Below, one piece after another: positions 1 through 8,272 of a stretch of DNA of 64,000 nucleotides. The notes below the pieces were generated by a model that did no database searches, was not told where the DNA came from, and saw only the letters and a program-made list of their open reading frames with translations. This stretch comes from Natronorubrum texcoconense (GTDB lineage Archaea; Halobacteriota; Halobacteria; Halobacteriales; Natrialbaceae): the NCBI RefSeq assembly GCF_900100335.1, contig NZ_FNFE01000010.1:1-64000 (forward strand), given 5' to 3'. Positions within the stretch are counted from its first letter, which is position 1. Every line of letters begins with the position of its first letter. A program made the translations under genes and the position numbers.

Positions 1-667
1 CGACCGTCTCGCCTACCGTCTCATCGACGGTTTCGCTCACCGTCTCCTCGACTGTTTCACCCACCGTCTCTTCGACCGTTTTCTCGACCGTCTCGTCGAC
101 CGTCTCGCTCACCGTCTCCTCGACGGTTTCACCCACAGTCTCTTCCACCGTTTTCTCGACAGTCTCGCCAACCGTCTCATCGACCGTCTCGCTCACGGTT
201 TGTTCGACAGTCTCGCCAACCGTCTCGTCGACCGTCTTCTCGAGCGTCTCGCCGACGGTCTTTTCGACAGTCTCGCCGACGGTCTTCTCAACCGTCTCTC
301 CAACCGTCTCGTCAACGGTTTGTTCGACCGTCTCACCGACAGTTTTCTCGACCGTTTCGTCGACCGTCTCGCCAACCGTCTTCTCGACGGACTCCTCGAC
401 GGCTCTGGTCATCCAGTCGGGATCGAACCGAGCCATCTTCCAGACCACGTGGACGACGTACGAGGCAAAGACCCCCAGCCCGAACGCCAGTCCGGTCTGG
501 CTATCGAGCACCATAATCAAGCCGATCGAGATAAAGATCAACGCACCATACGCGAAGTCAGTAATCGCGTCGACACGAGCCGGTCTCATCGGTGGTCGAT
601 AGCGATCTCTCTGCCGGTTAGCGTACTTTGCGACAACCCACTGGTGTTCGAGAGACGGCGCGTCCAT
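1..667 (-). CDS. Two-helix membrane protein with tandem four-residue (x-E/K/Q-T-V) repeats, 3' part outside the window
   Basis: The gene reads leftward from ATG at 667 and is still open at the window edge (222 codons seen). Residues 1-33 are basic and soluble; about 34-56 and 58-76 are two hydrophobic helices (ITDFAYGALIFISIGLIMVL, then a GLAFGLGVFASYVVHVVW segment). From residue 91 to the edge come 33 uninterrupted tetrapeptides of form [G/D/E/S]-[E/K/Q]-T-V. Val and Thr codons vary widely, so the protein pattern is held by selection or by old amplification, although a newer 24-residue (72 bp) higher-order duplication is also visible near the edge. No family is recognised. The tail should be exposed, rich in Glu, and either a long amphipathic helix or a beta-rich stalk. 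The function is unknown. Confidence 0.85.
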   Translation of the reverse strand, partial: MDAPSLEHQWVVAKYANRQRDRYRPPMRPARVDAITDFAYGALIFISIGLIMVLDSQTGLAFGLGVFASYVVHVVWKMARFDPDWMTRAVEESVEKTVGETVDETVEKTVGETVEQTVDETVGETVEKTVGETVEKTVGETLEKTVDETVGETVEQTVSETVDETVGETVEKTVEETVGETVEETVSETVDETVEKTVEETVGETVEETVSETVDETVGETV

Positions 668-880
668 CGACTCGAGGACATACGTATCGACATGTTATCT
701 TATCGTAGGAGGCCGGCGGGCGAAGTTCTTTGGCATTTCGTGCTAGACGAATGCCGCCAAAAACAGTGACCCACGACGCAAACGGACAGCGATCGCCGAG
801 TGGCGTCAGCCGGTCATCGACGTATCCTACATGAACCGAAATACACGCGCTTTTACGACTTGCCCCTGTGAGTACTACTT

Positions 881-2065
881 GTGACGGAAGTACTGCTCAT
901 CGTGGGGATCCTGGTCGCAATGTTCGTCGGGTATAACATCGGTGGGGCGACGACCGGTCCCGCGTTCGGCCCGGCCGTCGGTGCGAACGTCATCACGAAA
1001 CTGATGGCCGCCGCGCTGATGTCGGTTTTCTTCTTCATCGGCGCGATTACGATCGGTCCACAGGTCGTCGACACGCTGGGGACGGAGCTCGTTCATGACC
1101 CCGGAATCTTCACCATGCGATCGAACGTCGCCGTCCTCTTCTTTATCGGTGGCGCGCTGTTCGTCGGGAACTACGCCGGCGTTCCAGCATCGACATCGAT
1201 GACCGCCGTCGGGGCGATCGCCGCACTCGGCTTCGCAACCGGCGAACTCAATTTCGCAGTCCTCGGCGAAATCGTCGTCTGGTGGATCGTTGCGCCGATC
1301 ATCGGCTTCTGGGTCGCCGGGGTCGTCGGTCGGTACTTCTATCCGCAGATCAACGCGTGGGTCGCCATCGAAGAGAGCGACGGCGACCAACCGATGGTAT
1401 CGGTGAACCGCTCGGGACTCATTCCGCGGCTCCAGTTCGGTGAGAACGCCGATCGGCGGGAGATCACCGGCGCGCTGGTCGTCGTCGCCATCGGCTGTCT
1501 CATGGCCTTCTCCTCGGGAACGAGCAACATCGCGAACGCCATCGCCCCGATCTACGGCACCGGCGACGTGGACATGATTACGCTGATCCTGATCGGTTCG
1601 GTCGCGGTAACGATCGGCTGTTTCACGATCGCTCGTCGAACCCTCGACACGCTCGGCAACGACATCACGAACCTGCCGCTGACGGCCGCCATCGTCGTCG
1701 CCGTCATCAGTTCGGGGATCGTCATCGGGCTCTCGTGGATCGGGATTCCCGCCAGTTTCGTCGTCATCGCGACGATGAGCATCGTCGGCCTCGGCTGGGG
1801 ACGAGCCACCCGAACGACCAAACTCTCTGACGCTGCCCGCGGTGAGAAGGAAACCCGCGTCTCCGTCGGCGCGCTGACCGCCGAAGAGGAAGGCGAGCGA
1901 TCGCCGAAGATCGGTGAAGAGGAGCCGACGGACATCCCCAAGGCGTCCGACCTGTTCGATCCCTCGACGACGGCTCGAGTCATCCTCATGCAGAACGTCG
2001 TCCCCATCATCTCGACGGTCGGCGCCTTCCTCACGTTCCGGTTCGTCCCGATCTTCGGCTTCTGA
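881..2065 (+). CDS. Inorganic phosphate transporter, PiT family
   Basis: 394-residue integral membrane protein of the PiT (PHO4) family, which moves inorganic phosphate into the cell with a cation. Two inverted signature segments are visible: near residues 20-40 (GPAFGPAVGANVITK) and near 210-225 (SSGTSNIANAIAPI), matching the duplicated GANDxANA-type motif of the family. About ten hydrophobic helices surround a hydrophilic central loop, and a second charged loop lies at about residues 310-355. The start is GTG at 881; no better in-frame start lies upstream. It stands alone, and no phosphate regulator is next to it. Confidence 0.93.
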   Translation: MTEVLLIVGILVAMFVGYNIGGATTGPAFGPAVGANVITKLMAAALMSVFFFIGAITIGPQVVDTLGTELVHDPGIFTMRSNVAVLFFIGGALFVGNYAGVPASTSMTAVGAIAALGFATGELNFAVLGEIVVWWIVAPIIGFWVAGVVGRYFYPQINAWVAIEESDGDQPMVSVNRSGLIPRLQFGENADRREITGALVVVAIGCLMAFSSGTSNIANAIAPIYGTGDVDMITLILIGSVAVTIGCFTIARRTLDTLGNDITNLPLTAAIVVAVISSGIVIGLSWIGIPASFVVIATMSIVGLGWGRATRTTKLSDAARGEKETRVSVGALTAEEEGERSPKIGEEEPTDIPKASDLFDPSTTARVILMQNVVPIISTVGAFLTFRFVPIFGF

Positions 2066-2375
2066 ACCGCACTTCGGCATCGACTCGAGTTCCGGATCGA
2101 CCGGCCGTCGAACGCTCGAGATCTCGAACCGAGACGTCGAACGCACGTCCCCACAGTCGATCGACGCGTACTCACAACCGATCCTCGAGACGACTACGGT
2201 GTCACATCCGCTGTCGGCCACGATGGGGTTGTGATGTTTCGTTTTCTCCTCGCTTCCCCGACCCGTTATTCGACGGATGACGATATTCTTTGCTTCGAAT
2301 TGGTCAATTCCGATTGAAAGACAATTTAGGACTGAACAGCAAGCTATACCAGTGCGGGACGTGAACCGTGAAACG
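2066..2375. other. Intergenic stretch, 310 bp, promoter side of ferredoxin
   Basis: No supported gene. Reading frames across it are short continuations of shifted frames from the PiT gene. The segment just before 2376 is AT-richer than its surroundings (for example around 2315-2345) and should hold the ferredoxin promoter, but no single TATA box can be picked out with certainty. Confidence 0.5.
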
Positions 2376-2765
2376 ATGCCCACGGTAGAATACCTCAACT
2401 ACGAAGTGCTGGACGACCAGGGATGGGAGATGGACGACGACGACCTCTTCGACAAGGCCGCCGACGCCGGGTTCGACGAGGAGGACTACGGCTCCCTCGA
2501 CGTCGCCGAAGGTGAGTACATCCTCGAGGCCGCCGAGGCCCAGGGCTACGACTGGCCCTTCTCCTGCCGTGCAGGCGCCTGTGCGAACTGTGCGGCCATC
2601 GTCTACGAGGGCGAGATCGAGATGGACATGCAGCAGATCCTCTCGGACGAGGAAGTCGAGGACAAGAACGTCCGTCTGACCTGCATCGGCTCCGCAGAGA
2701 CCGACGAGGTGCAGATCGTCTACAACGCAAAGCACCTCGACTACCTGCAGAACCGCGTCATTTAA
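2376..2765 (+). CDS. fer: Halophilic-type 2Fe-2S ferredoxin
   Basis: 129-residue plant-type [2Fe-2S] ferredoxin, a soluble one-electron carrier that in haloarchaea serves 2-oxoacid:ferredoxin oxidoreductases. The cluster ligands are visible as CRAGACANC (Cys-x4-Cys-x2-Cys) and a distal Cys in RLTCIG. Before the core lies the Asp/Glu-rich halophilic insertion (residues about 10-40), a hallmark of haloarchaeal ferredoxins. The start ATG at 2376 gives the canonical [10 protein letters not shown] beginning and the usual length. A longer frame from 2277 adds 33 residues with no resemblance to the family and is rejected. Confidence 0.96.
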   Translation: MPTVEYLNYEVLDDQGWEMDDDDLFDKAADAGFDEEDYGSLDVAEGEYILEAAEAQGYDWPFSCRAGACANCAAIVYEGEIEMDMQQILSDEEVEDKNVRLTCIGSAETDEVQIVYNAKHLDYLQNRVI

Positions 2766-3056
2766 ACGACAACGCACAGTTCGACGGATGCACCCCAGTT
2801 CGGGGCCGCATTTTCATCAGTCGCCGCGAGAGCGACGGAGAGCCGCCGCTCTGAAACGGAGCCACGGCACCGTCGCTGCCGGCTGACCCGGGTCGAGAGC
2901 CACCACCGATACCGCATACGACAACAGTTTGATCCGCAGGGGCGATCGAAATCGACCGCTCGCTCGAGCGCTACCGCGGAGCCTAACGGGTAGCAACTCG
3001 CAACCAGTCCGAACTGAGCCGAAAGGATAACACTCCCCCGCTTCGCACGAAACCCT

Positions 3057-4088
3057 GTGACACTCGCTGGTGCCGTCGCGACGACCCCGGATCTCCTGCG
3101 GCTCGTCGCCGTTCCCGTCTTCGCCTGGGTCGCCGTTCGCGACATCAAGACCAGACGCGTCTCGAGCACCGTCTGGATCCCCCTCTCCCTCCTCGGCGCC
3201 GTTCTGCTGGTCTGGGACGGCTGGCTCGCCTGGAACGCCGGCGGCTACGCCTGGACCCACGAGTTCCTGCTTCCGGCCGCGGTGAGTATCGGCTTCGTCG
3301 TGCCTATCGCCTACCTGTTCTGGTGGTTCGGCGGCTTCGGCGGTGCCGACGCGAAGGCGTTGCTCGTGTTGGCGTTGTTGTTTCCGACCTTTCCGCAGTA
3401 CGCCGTGGGTTCGTCGACGTTCCCCCTGACGACCACGCCGATCGAAACGTTCTCGTTTACGATCCTGACGAACGCCGTCATCATCGGCGTCGCCATCCCG
3501 GTCATCCTCGCGCTCCGAAACGCCGCCGCCGGCCGGATCAACAGCGTGATGGTCATCGGTTGGCCCGTCTCGTGGGACAGCGTTCCCGACACCCACGGTC
3601 GACTCCTCGAGACCCCCGAGGGCCGCTCTCGAGGCGGCCTCGATCTCGACGCCCTGCGGATGTACCTCCGCTGGCGCGGGCTGACGTTGGCCGACGTCCG
3701 CGACGCTCCCGACCGCTATCGCGATCCGGCGACGCTTCCCGACGAGCCGAACCCGCCGACCGACGGCGCGGTGACGGCAGCGGTTCGAAGCGACGGTGGG
3801 ACGGCACTCGAGGACGACTCCGACGGCGACAGCCCCGAGACCAATACAGAAACGACACCCACCGCCATTCCCGAGTACGACGATCCGTGGGGTGCAGAGG
3901 CGTTCCTCGCGGACATCGACGGCACGGCCTACGGCACCTCGCCCGAGGAGTTGCGGGAGGGGCTCGAGGTGCTCGCTACGAAAGAGACGGTCTGGATCTC
4001 GCCGGGGACGCCGTTTCTCGTGCCGGTGTTTCTCGGACTGGCGATCGCGTTGGTCTACGGCGACCTGCTCGTCGGAACGCTCATTTGA
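3057..4088 (+). CDS. pibD: Archaeal type IV prepilin/prearchaellin peptidase (A24 family)
   Basis: 343-residue membrane aspartyl peptidase of the FlaK/PibD type, which cleaves class III signal peptides of pilins and archaellins on the cytoplasmic face. The two catalytic Asp are visible: D29 in VRDIKTRR after the first helix and D98 in the GGADAK motif, the archaeal form of GxGD. N-terminal helices are followed by a long hydrophilic, Asp-rich region (about 165-310) and one C-terminal helix, the layout of haloarchaeal PibD. The start is GTG at 3057. No pilin gene is next to it. Function is well supported; the symbol is inferred from family layout. Confidence 0.88.
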   Translation: MTLAGAVATTPDLLRLVAVPVFAWVAVRDIKTRRVSSTVWIPLSLLGAVLLVWDGWLAWNAGGYAWTHEFLLPAAVSIGFVVPIAYLFWWFGGFGGADAKALLVLALLFPTFPQYAVGSSTFPLTTTPIETFSFTILTNAVIIGVAIPVILALRNAAAGRINSVMVIGWPVSWDSVPDTHGRLLETPEGRSRGGLDLDALRMYLRWRGLTLADVRDAPDRYRDPATLPDEPNPPTDGAVTAAVRSDGGTALEDDSDGDSPETNTETTPTAIPEYDDPWGAEAFLADIDGTAYGTSPEELREGLEVLATKETVWISPGTPFLVPVFLGLAIALVYGDLLVGTLI

Positions 4089-4132
4089 GACGGGGCCGGA
4101 GAATCACAGTCCGGTCTCGTTGCCGAATCGAG

Positions 4133-4819
4133 TCAGTGAACGGCGGCTCTATCGTCGTGATACGCTTCGGCGTACGCGACGAAGTTCTCGAGGAGCCGGA
4201 GTCCGATCGGGCCGCTCTTTTCGGGGTGAAACTGCGTCCCCATCACGTTGCCCGCCTCGTTCGTCGCGATGGCCGCGGAGTCGAATCCGTAGTCACAGGA
4301 CGCGACGGTGTGGCTATCGACGGTCGATGCGTAGGAGTGGACGAAGTAGACGTACGCGCCGTCGTCGACGGATGCGACCGTTCGTCGCGTCGCCGACGCA
4401 GCGCCGTCGATACCCGCGACGATCGGATGCTCCCGCTCGATCGTGAGCTGATTCCAGCCCATGTGTGGCACTTTGACCGCGGTGGTCGGGAGGCGTTCGA
4501 CCCGCCCCGGAATGAGATCGAGCCCGTCGATCGTTTCGCCGTCCGGGACGCCCTCGGTACTCTCGGTAAACAGGAGCTGAAGTCCCACACAGATACCGAG
4601 AATCGGCGTATCCTCGGCCGCCTCGACGAGAACGTCGTGGAACGGTCTGGAGTTGCGAACGCACTCCCCGAACGCGCCCACGCCGGGAAGGACGAGCGCC
4701 TCGGCCGTGGCAATCTGCTGTGGATCGTCCGAGATCTCTACCGTGGCGTCGGCCTGCTCCAGACCGCGCCGGAGACTCCGGAGGTTACCAACCCCGTAGT
4801 CGATGATCGTTACCTTCAC
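4133..4819 (-). CDS. hisH: Imidazole glycerol phosphate synthase, glutaminase subunit HisH
   Basis: 228-residue class I glutamine amidotransferase that feeds ammonia to HisF in histidine synthesis. The nucleophile is C77 in GICVGLQLL, and the catalytic pair H198/E200 lies in TQFHPEKSG near the end. The N-terminus VTIIDYGVGNLRS is typical. The start is GTG at 4819 (VKVTIIDYG); an open frame extends further upstream through unrelated sequence on the same strand but has no family similarity. hisI lies 24 kb away, so histidine genes are scattered here. It converges with the prepilin peptidase gene, 44 bp apart. Confidence 0.95.
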   Translation of the reverse strand: MKVTIIDYGVGNLRSLRRGLEQADATVEISDDPQQIATAEALVLPGVGAFGECVRNSRPFHDVLVEAAEDTPILGICVGLQLLFTESTEGVPDGETIDGLDLIPGRVERLPTTAVKVPHMGWNQLTIEREHPIVAGIDGAASATRRTVASVDDGAYVYFVHSYASTVDSHTVASCDYGFDSAAIATNEAGNVMGTQFHPEKSGPIGLRLLENFVAYAEAYHDDRAAVH

Positions 4820-4895
4820 GACCCGAGTTCGAAGCGCACTCACAAATGGGTACGCTTCCGTGCCGATTTCGCGAACGGTCGAACGACGACGTCCG

Positions 4896-5126
4896 CTACG
4901 CGTACAAAAATCGTTCGTACAACGGCACCAGCGCCGTCCAGAAGACGACGAACGCAGCCCCGATTCCGACGAGAACGAGCCACGGGTCGCCCCGGCCGGT
5001 CGGCGGGCCGCTCGAGAGCAGCGCGAGCGTCCCCACGAACAGCAGGAGACAGACGACGACGCTGCCGAGTTCGAGGACCGTGGCGACGGGGTGGGCTCGG
5101 AACTGGGCGACGAGACCGGCGAGCAT
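4896..5126 (-). CDS. Small two-helix membrane protein, function unknown
   Basis: 76 residues with two clear hydrophobic helices (about 15-38 and 48-68) separated by a short Gly/Pro loop. It lies directly upstream of hisH on the same strand (76 bp gap) and downstream of the HIT gene, also on the same strand, so the three could be co-transcribed. The ATG is at 5126. The hydrophobic pattern and codon use support a real gene, but no named family is recognised. Confidence 0.7.
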   Translation of the reverse strand: MLAGLVAQFRAHPVATVLELGSVVVCLLLFVGTLALLSSGPPTGRGDPWLVLVGIGAAFVVFWTALVPLYERFLYA

Positions 5127-5219
5127 ACCCGAGGCTCACGCGCAAGTGAGAAAAGTGTCACGGCGCGTCGTCGCGCCAAGGGTCGGCCTCCAAAACCGCT
5201 GAATCGACGCCGAGAGTAC

Positions 5220-5639
5220 TCAGGCTCGAGACTCGATATCGGCCGCGATGTCGTCGAGTTCGTCGTCCGCGAGCTCCGGCCGGTCACCGGCAATGGCGTG
5301 TATCGGGCCGCCGCCGTCGCCCTCGAAGCGAGGGACGATGTGGCAGTGGACGTGGGGGACCTCCTGGCCGGCCTCTTCGCCGTTGTTGAACGCGACGGTG
5401 GACGCATCGGCGTCGACGCTCTCCTCGACGGCGGGGATCAGTCGGTGGATCGTCGCGTACAGATCCGTCGCGACGTCGTCCGGGATATCGTTCAGCCGTT
5501 CGTACTCGTCTTTCGGGATGACCAGCGTGTGGCCCGGGGCCAGCGGGTTGGCGTCCAGGAAGGCCATCGTCGTCTCGTCTTCGTACACGACTCGGGCGGG
5601 AATCTCTCCCTCCACGATCTGGCTGAAGATCGTACTCAT
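5220..5639 (-). CDS. HIT family nucleotide hydrolase/transferase
   Basis: 139-residue histidine-triad protein. The triad HVHCHIVP is at residues 96-102 with the catalytic His at the last position of HxHxH (H100). The N-terminal part (MSTIFSQIVEGEIPARVVYEDE) is the usual opening of the HINT/Fhit-like branch, which hydrolyses adenosine 5'-phosphoramidates or dinucleotide polyphosphates. The substrate cannot be read from sequence. It heads a leftward run with the small membrane protein and hisH. Confidence 0.93.
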   Translation of the reverse strand: MSTIFSQIVEGEIPARVVYEDETTMAFLDANPLAPGHTLVIPKDEYERLNDIPDDVATDLYATIHRLIPAVEESVDADASTVAFNNGEEAGQEVPHVHCHIVPRFEGDGGGPIHAIAGDRPELADDELDDIAADIESRA

Positions 5640-6047
5640 ACGCGAGTGTGTGTTGGCCCACTGTAAGAAGCTTACCCGCCCGAACGCTGCGAGACGGCGA
5701 AGGTGTGTGAAATCGAAACAGTACCGGATCGGCGATCGTCACGCCCGAGACACCGATTAAACTGGGATAAAGTCAGGAAAAGTGGGAGAGACGGTCACGG
5801 CCCTTCAATAGCGACGCCGGCCTCGAGTCGATTGCCCACCTGGGCGCGGTGTCGTATCGCACCTGTACCACGTCACGTATCCTGACCAACCACCACTTCC
5901 ACCACCGTCGCTTTTCTGTCGGTGGTGGGTTTCAACCGACGAGTAGCGTCGAGCATCGGCACGGTTCGCTCGAGCCACGTCGCGACTCGGCGACCGGCGC
6001 GGAGTCGAGACGGTTAACACGGTGCACTGAGTAGCCTCATCGAAGCG
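5640..6047. other. Intergenic stretch, 408 bp, with one hairpin
   Basis: No convincing gene in either direction. Short frames here are Arg/Ser-rich and lack codon signatures. The HIT promoter should lie just after 5639. The only clear structure is an inverted repeat at 5899-5928. Confidence 0.5.
5899..5928. repeat. Inverted repeat, 9 bp stem and 12 nt loop
   Basis: CCACCACCG at 5899-5907 pairs perfectly with CGGTGGTGG at 5920-5928 around a pyrimidine-rich loop. It lies between divergent genes (HIT leftward, small membrane protein rightward), so it is not placed as a terminator of either. It could be a protein binding site or an RNA hairpin. Confidence 0.5.
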
Positions 6048-6218
6048 ATGAGTGATTCAGGACCCGACGGGGGACTCGTTCGCGCACTGTTGCGCGCCGA
6101 GCAGCGACTCCACGAGACGGCACCGATCAAGGAGAGCCACAGCAAACTCCTCGTGAGATCGGTCTTCTGGTTTCTGCTCTTTTCAGGGGTTTATACCGTC
6201 GTTTCGTCGGTTCTGTAG
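6048..6218 (+). CDS. Small single-helix membrane protein (56 aa)
   Basis: Short frame from ATG 6048 to TAG 6218. The N-terminal half is charged (RALLRAEQRLHETAP) and residues 36-56 form one hydrophobic helix (FWFLLFSGVYTVVSS). Third positions are strongly G/C, as in neighbours. It resembles the many short tail-anchored proteins of haloarchaea in layout, but no family name can be assigned. Confidence 0.6.
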   Translation: MSDSGPDGGLVRALLRAEQRLHETAPIKESHSKLLVRSVFWFLLFSGVYTVVSSVL

Positions 6219-6270
6219 GTCGCTCGAGGCCGAAATCGTCGACTCGACCGGACAGCCAGGAGACGGCACT

Positions 6271-6339
6271 CAGCGACGGACGGTTACGCACCGGAAGCTA
6301 CGGACCGATGGGCCGGCAGCGACGGACGGTTACGCACCG
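6271..6339. repeat. Direct repeat of the udg 3' end (two 23 bp copies)
   Basis: A 23 bp sequence containing GACGGTTACGCACCG occurs at 6271-6293 and again at 6317-6339, offset by 46 bp. The second copy holds the last codons and stop of the uracil-DNA glycosylase gene. A short slippage or recombination duplication of the gene end is the simplest reading. Confidence 0.75.
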
Positions 6340-6989
6340 ACCGTCTTGCAGCAGTCGTCGAGCGTCTCCCGAATCGCCTCGAGATATTCCTCGGGTTCGT
6401 AGCCCAGCCGACCGATCCAGACATCCTGATACGATGGGTGAAGGATCGGGACGAGCTGCGTCTCGAGGCGATCACACCGAACGGGCGTCAGGACGCTATC
6501 GATGAAGCCGTCGATCTCGCGGTTCTCCGCCGCGAGCACTGACTTCGTCGCGTGTTTTCCGGTCGCGAGAACGACGTCGGGATCGACCGTCTCGACTTCG
6601 TTAACGAGGTGGCCCCGACAGTTCGTGCGCTCATCGTCGGTGGGTTCGCGGTTGGTCGTGGGGTCGTCGGGATCCGGTGGAAAACACTTCACCGCGTTCG
6701 TGTAGTACGCTTCGTCACCGTAGCCGATTTCAGCGAGCATGCGACGGATCCGTCGTCCCGAATGTCTCGAGGTGTAGGCCATTCCGGTCCAGTTACCGCC
6801 CTGCCAGCGGTCGGCGTCGGGGTTGCCCGCACCGGGGGCTTCGCCGACGACCAGGACGGTCGCGTCGAGCGGGCCGGTGCCCCACGAGATGCACTCGCGG
6901 TGCTTGGTGAGGGCCGGGCAGCGCTCGCAGCCGGGTTCGATAACGTTTCGCGTGGTCGGGTAGGCGGGATCTCGATCGGCGGCGGGCAC
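6330..6989 (-). CDS. udg: Uracil-DNA glycosylase, family 4 (iron-sulfur)
   Basis: 219-residue base-excision repair enzyme that removes uracil from DNA. Four Cys suitable for a 4Fe-4S cluster are visible: C21 and C24 (PGCERCPA), C102 (KCFPP) and C124 (TNCRGH). The catalytic motif 1 region is GEAPGAGN near 49-56, and the second active-site motif is HPSY near the C-terminus. The ATG is at 6989. Compared with bacterial family 4 enzymes there is a longer loop between GEAPG and the third Cys, seen also in other haloarchaeal proteins by recollection only. The stop region is duplicated just downstream. Confidence 0.9.
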   Translation of the reverse strand: MPAADRDPAYPTTRNVIEPGCERCPALTKHRECISWGTGPLDATVLVVGEAPGAGNPDADRWQGGNWTGMAYTSRHSGRRIRRMLAEIGYGDEAYYTNAVKCFPPDPDDPTTNREPTDDERTNCRGHLVNEVETVDPDVVLATGKHATKSVLAAENREIDGFIDSVLTPVRCDRLETQLVPILHPSYQDVWIGRLGYEPEEYLEAIRETLDDCCKTVGA

Positions 6990-7063
6990 ACTCGAGTCGA
7001 GGGTCCGGAGCGGTTATATCCCGACCGGTTCGGTAGGTCACGAGAGCCGACCGATTGGGAGGT

Positions 7064-7069
7064 TTATCA
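7064..7069 (+). promoter_or_regulatory. TATA-like box for the thiolase/DUF35 pair
   Basis: TTTATC sits 25-30 bp before the ATG at 7094, the spacing expected of a haloarchaeal promoter giving a nearly leaderless transcript. Confidence 0.5.
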
Positions 7070-7093
7070 CTGTGTTCGTGGCCAGTTGCACCG

Positions 7094-8272
7094 ATGTCAA
7101 CGAGTAAGCAACAGACAGAACGAGTTGCAGTCATCGGTGCCTCGATGACCCAGTTCGGCCAACGCGAGGGCTGGATCCTGGATCTCCTCGCCGAGGCCGG
7201 ACTCGAGTGTCTCGAGGATGCAGCGGTCGATGCGACGGACGTCGATCATCTGTACGTCTCGAACATGGCCAGCGGCGAGTTCGAAGGAATGACCGGCGTG
7301 ATGAACGCGCTGGTACACGACCTGGGCATGATGCCGGCGTACACTCAACGCGTCGATCAGACGAGTTCCAGCGGCGGCGCGGGGATCTACGCCGCCTGGC
7401 AATCGATCGCCAGCGGCGCCAGTGACATGACGCTGCTCGTCGGCGGCGAGAAGATGAGCCACCGGTCGACGCCCGAGACGACCGACATCATCGCCTCGGT
7501 TACCCACCCAGTCGAGTACAAGACGGGCGTGACGCTGCCCTCGTTTGCCGGACTCACGGCACGACACTACCTCGAGCGCTTCGATGCTCCCCGCGAAAGT
7601 CTCGGGAAGGTGGCCGCCAAGAACCACGAGAACGGCGTCGACAATCCGAACGCTCAGTTCCAGAAAGCCGTCGATCTCGAGACGATCCTCGAGTCGCCGA
7701 TCGTCGCCGACCCGCTGCGGCTGTACGACTTCTGTCCGATTTCGGACGGCTCGGCCGCGTTGCTGTTCTGTCCCGAAGACGTCGCCCGGGAGTACGCGGA
7801 CGAGTACGCCGTTATCGCGGGCGTCGACGGCGCGACGGACACACACGTCGTCCACGAGCGCGAGGATCCCACGGTCATGGACGGCGTCGTCGAGAGCGGA
7901 AAGGGAGCCTACGAGATGAGCGGCTACGAACCCGACGACATCGACGTCGCGGAACTCCACGACATGTTCACGATACTCGAGTTTCTGCAGATGGAAGGAC
8001 TCGGGTTCGCAGCGCAGGGCGAAGCCTGGGAGTTAGTCGAGGAGGGCTATACCGAGCGCGACACCGGCGAACTACCGGTCAACACGTCGGGTGGGCTCAA
8101 ATCGAAGGGGCACCCACTCGGTGCGAGCGGCGTCGCTCAGGGCGTCGAAATCTACGAACAACTCGTCGGTGAAGCCGGTCCGCGTCAGGTCGACGCTGAC
8201 GTCGGACTCGCCTGTAACGTCGGCGGCTTCGGCAACTGCGTTATCACGACCATCATGGAGGCGGCACGATGA
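7094..8272 (+). CDS. Thiolase-like protein lacking the usual nucleophilic cysteine
   Basis: 392 residues with the fold of the SCP2/archaeal acetyl-CoA acetyltransferase branch of thiolases. The C-terminal catalytic regions are present: GGLKSKGHPLGASG with its His, and CNVGGFGNC near the end. At the N-terminal active site, where relatives have a Cys-x-Ser-Gly-Gly motif, this protein reads TSSSGG (residues 90-95), so Ser91 takes the place of the acylated Cys. The start ATG at 7094 follows a TATA-like box. The next gene overlaps by 4 bp (ATGA) and encodes a DUF35-type partner, as is usual for archaeal thiolases. It may bind acyl-CoA or act as a scaffold rather than catalyse Claisen chemistry; this is inference. 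Confidence 0.85.
   Translation: MSTSKQQTERVAVIGASMTQFGQREGWILDLLAEAGLECLEDAAVDATDVDHLYVSNMASGEFEGMTGVMNALVHDLGMMPAYTQRVDQTSSSGGAGIYAAWQSIASGASDMTLLVGGEKMSHRSTPETTDIIASVTHPVEYKTGVTLPSFAGLTARHYLERFDAPRESLGKVAAKNHENGVDNPNAQFQKAVDLETILESPIVADPLRLYDFCPISDGSAALLFCPEDVAREYADEYAVIAGVDGATDTHVVHEREDPTVMDGVVESGKGAYEMSGYEPDDIDVAELHDMFTILEFLQMEGLGFAAQGEAWELVEEGYTERDTGELPVNTSGGLKSKGHPLGASGVAQGVEIYEQLVGEAGPRQVDADVGLACNVGGFGNCVITTIMEAAR

Noticed and set aside
1-400. CRISPR-like or noncoding minisatellite at the left end
   Set aside because: Units are 12 bp with no spacers, and all stay in one open frame after a normal protein start, so it is a coding repeat.
193-769. Frames in other phases through the repeat region
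   Set aside because: Products are periodic only because the DNA is; the Thr-Val frame has the membrane domain and start codon.
875-2398. Long leftward frame opposite the phosphate transporter
   Set aside because: Low-complexity Arg/Asp-rich product with no family pattern; antisense shadow of a clear PiT gene in high-GC DNA.
3323-5149. 608-residue rightward frame across the prepilin peptidase end and hisH
   Set aside because: Arg-rich product, overlaps two well-supported genes in other frames.
5805-6034. Small frames between HIT and the 56-residue gene
   Set aside because: His/Arg/Ser-rich products without codon bias or motifs.
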